Assembly: GCF_016107525.1 (NCBI RefSeq)
Contig: NZ_JABASR010000006.1
Location: 124,001 to 188,000 of the forward strand
Source: Psychrobacter aquimaris
GTDB taxonomy: Bacteria; Pseudomonadota; Gammaproteobacteria; Pseudomonadales; Moraxellaceae
Reading direction: 5' to 3'
Length of the DNA stretch: 64,000 nt
The notes under the pieces were generated by a model. That model worked only from the letters and a program-made list of their open reading frames with translations. It ran no database searches and was not told where the DNA came from. A program made the position numbers and the translations under genes. Below are positions 62,189 through 64,000 of the stretch, in pieces. The stretch's first letter is position 1, and the number at the start of each line of letters is the position of its first letter.

Positions 62189-63066
62189 GACGATCGTTCA
62201 TGTTGTTTCGCCGCTTCCCACAGTGCATCCATCTCTGCTATATCGCTGTCTTCTAAACGCTTGCCAGCCGCAGCTAACTGCGCTTCAATATAACCAAAGC
62301 GTGATTTGAATTTATGCACACACGTTAAGGTAGCTACTTCTGCATCAAGATTGAGTTTACGGGCGACATTGACCAGCGCAAACATACAATCACCCAGCTC
62401 TTTTTCAATATCACTAATATTGGCTTTGCTTATGTCATATTCAGCAGCGTCTTTTGATTTATCTATCAATTCAGCCTTTAACTCGGCAATCTCTTCATCT
62501 AGCTTATCAAAAGCACCGCCAACGCCCTCCCAGTCAAACCCTAACTTTGACGCCTGTTTTTGTACATCTTGCGCTTGCATAAGCGCACTGCCCGCCTTGG
62601 TATTGTCTAAACGACGTTTGGGTTTGCCTCGTGCCTCGCGCGATTGCTGCTCCTCTGCTTTAATCTCATCCCAGCGTAATTTTACTGCTGCATCGTCTTT
62701 TAAAGTTTCGGCTTCAAACACATGCGGATGACGACGAATCAGCTTTTCTTGTAAAGTGGCTATAACATCGCTCATATTAAAGCGACCTTGCTCCGCATAC
62801 ATCTGACAATGAAACACCACTTGCAGCAGCACATCGCCTAGCTCGCCTTTGATATCCTCATCGTCATTACTTTGTACCGCTTCGCCCAGCTCATAAGCCT
62901 CTTCGATGGCATACGGAATAAGACTGTGATTAGTTTGCTTTTTATCCCACGGACAGTCAACACGTAGCCGTGCCATCAAAGCCAATAAATCGTCTAATTC
63001 ACCACTAGCAGGTGGTGTACCTTGTACCGGTTGGGGGGCTGATATGTTGGCTACTGGGTTACTCAT
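62185..63066 (-). CDS. mazG: nucleoside triphosphate pyrophosphohydrolase MazG
   Basis: A 293-residue house-cleaning NTPase with two MazG domains. The first has CPWDKKQTNHSLIPYAIEEAYELGEAVQ and GDVLLQVVFHCQMY (the EExxE and ExxD metal-binding sites), the second KLDEEIAELKAELIDK and ELGDCMFALVNVAR. Length is a little above E. coli's 263 because of the linker. Coupled to comEA by a four-base overlap. Confidence 0.95.
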   Translation of the reverse strand: MSNPVANISAPQPVQGTPPASGELDDLLALMARLRVDCPWDKKQTNHSLIPYAIEEAYELGEAVQSNDDEDIKGELGDVLLQVVFHCQMYAEQGRFNMSDVIATLQEKLIRRHPHVFEAETLKDDAAVKLRWDEIKAEEQQSREARGKPKRRLDNTKAGSALMQAQDVQKQASKLGFDWEGVGGAFDKLDEEIAELKAELIDKSKDAAEYDISKANISDIEKELGDCMFALVNVARKLNLDAEVATLTCVHKFKSRFGYIEAQLAAAGKRLEDSDIAEMDALWEAAKQHERSS

Positions 63067-63222
63067 AAGGCAGGCTCCTGTTTAATAGATGGCTTGGGGC
63101 GTGATGACTCTTTTATAAAATATAAAGCGGATGATAAGGTGGCATTGGTGGGTTATTGGCTTATAATTGCGTGGTCTGCCTCGTTATTTTACCACCACTT
63201 ATCTGCAAGGAACCTTATTATT

Positions 63223-64000
63223 ATGTCAACTTCTATGGCCACAGGCTACCAGCCAGCAACTGAATTTTATCCTATGAGCATTGGCTCGTTTAAAGCTTAT
63301 GATATTCGCGGCGAGCTTGGGGTGACCCTAGATGATGCCATCGCTTATCGTATCGGTCGCGCCTTTGCTCAGATTTTGTCTCAGCGTTATCACGCCGCCG
63401 TGACGGACGATCAACAGAGTGAGCTTGCCGTACTAAGACCTGCCATCGTCATCGGTAGCGATATCCGTCATTCAAGCGAGCCGCTAAAACAGGCCGCTAT
63501 CTGCGGTATGATAGATGCCGGTGTCGATGTGATTGATTTGGGCATGAGCGGCACTGAAGAGGTCTATTTTGCCACCAGTCATTATCAGGCCCTAGGCGGT
63601 ATCGAGGTCACTGCCAGTCACAATCCCATCAACTATAACGGCCTAAAACTAGTCAAAGAGCACTCAAAGCCCATTAGCGCCGATGATGGTTTGGCAGAGA
63701 TTCAGGCACTGGCAGAGTCTGGGCAATTTACTACTAAAAACCGATCAGGAATGTTGCAGTTATTAACCAATAAAAGCGCTTATGTCGATCATGTCATGAC
63801 TTTTATTGATACCGATAAGCTCAAATCGCTTAAATTAGTGATTAACTCAGGCAATGGCAGTGCGGGACCCGTGGTTGACTTATTGATTGATAAGCTTGCA
63901 CAAGCTGGTGCGCCAATTGAAGTGATTACACTGCATCATGCCCCTGATGGCAGCTTCCCAAATGGCATTCCCAATCCTATGATTGATGCCAATAGAGTGG
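63223..64000 (+). CDS. phosphomannomutase/phosphoglucomutase, N-terminal part
   Basis: The gene runs off the right edge after about 259 residues. It is an alpha-D-phosphohexomutase: GSFKAYDIRGELGVTLDDAIAYRIGRAF near the start, IGSDIRHSS (substrate loop), and the catalytic phosphoserine in GGIEVTASHNPINYNGLKLV. The match is to the AlgC/CpsG (bifunctional) group used for LPS and exopolysaccharide sugars. The ATG at 63223 is chosen; a second Met follows four codons later. Divergent from mazG. Confidence 0.9.
   Translation, partial: MSTSMATGYQPATEFYPMSIGSFKAYDIRGELGVTLDDAIAYRIGRAFAQILSQRYHAAVTDDQQSELAVLRPAIVIGSDIRHSSEPLKQAAICGMIDAGVDVIDLGMSGTEEVYFATSHYQALGGIEVTASHNPINYNGLKLVKEHSKPISADDGLAEIQALAESGQFTTKNRSGMLQLLTNKSAYVDHVMTFIDTDKLKSLKLVINSGNGSAGPVVDLLIDKLAQAGAPIEVITLHHAPDGSFPNGIPNPMIDANRV

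Overview
The window looks like chromosomal DNA of a Moraxellaceae gammaproteobacterium, most likely Psychrobacter. This rests on moderate-to-low G+C, on Acinetobacter/Psychrobacter-type gene orders (dapA-lipoprotein-purC; pabC/mltG/tmk; yciK-gph-ubiG divergent from dsbA; pcnB-folK-panB-panC-rapZ-darP) and on many adhesin-free small lipoproteins and cold-lifestyle genes such as a fatty acid desaturase with its reductase. Assignment to genus is inference from gene content, not from a search. It is mostly ordinary housekeeping sequence with scattered accessory insertions.

Layout. 1-3.3 kb: the tail of a DadA-like dehydrogenase, a frameshifted molybdopterin oxidoreductase and a TetR regulator. 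3.7-6.6 kb: CsbD and three tandem small lipoproteins. 6.6-9.2 kb: a NIF3-type small protein, a 3-methyladenine glycosylase and an AtoE-type transporter. 9.4-15 kb: purC, a BamC-like short lipoprotein, dapA, a metallophosphoesterase-like membrane protein that has lost its metal ligands, and a Do-family protease. 15.8-24.4 kb: a CPA1 antiporter, tmk, mltG, a DpnI-type restriction enzyme inserted between mltG and pabC, pabC, a lipoprotein and aroE. 24.4-34.8 kb: a FUSC membrane protein, acyl-CoA dehydrogenase, a CHMI-like tautomerase, ybaK with a 14-bp tandem array at its 3' end, plsB, an EF-hand membrane protein and ettA. 35.0-35.7 kb: a complete IS1595-family insertion with 8-bp target duplication. 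35.9-47 kb: a reductase/desaturase pair, small enzymes, two unknown exported proteins and tex. 47.3-51 kb: an OmpR-type regulator, a CobW GTPase, and a TnpB-only IS200/IS605 element inserted in the last codon of the GTPase gene. 51-64 kb: ybiI, yciK, gph, ubiG, dsbA, darP, rapZ, panC, panB, folK, pcnB, comEA, mazG and the start of a phosphomannomutase.

How genes work together. panB-panC make pantothenate and folK and pabC serve folate synthesis. plsB, the desaturase pair and acyl-CoA dehydrogenase handle membrane lipid make-up and turnover. Do protease, DsbA, the BamC-like lipoprotein and small lipoproteins serve the envelope. tex, EttA, DarP, YbaK, PcnB and RapZ act on RNA and translation.

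The points most worth a second look are: a solitary DpnI-type enzyme splitting a conserved operon; a TnpB element whose inferred excision restores an in-frame stop codon in cobW; the metallophosphoesterase-like protein with all metal-binding blocks degraded; arginine-rich repeats in the poly(A) polymerase tail; a short BamC-like protein; and several short tandem arrays and MITE-like palindromes. I found no CRISPR array, rRNA, tRNA or prophage, and no convincing wholly new multi-gene system.
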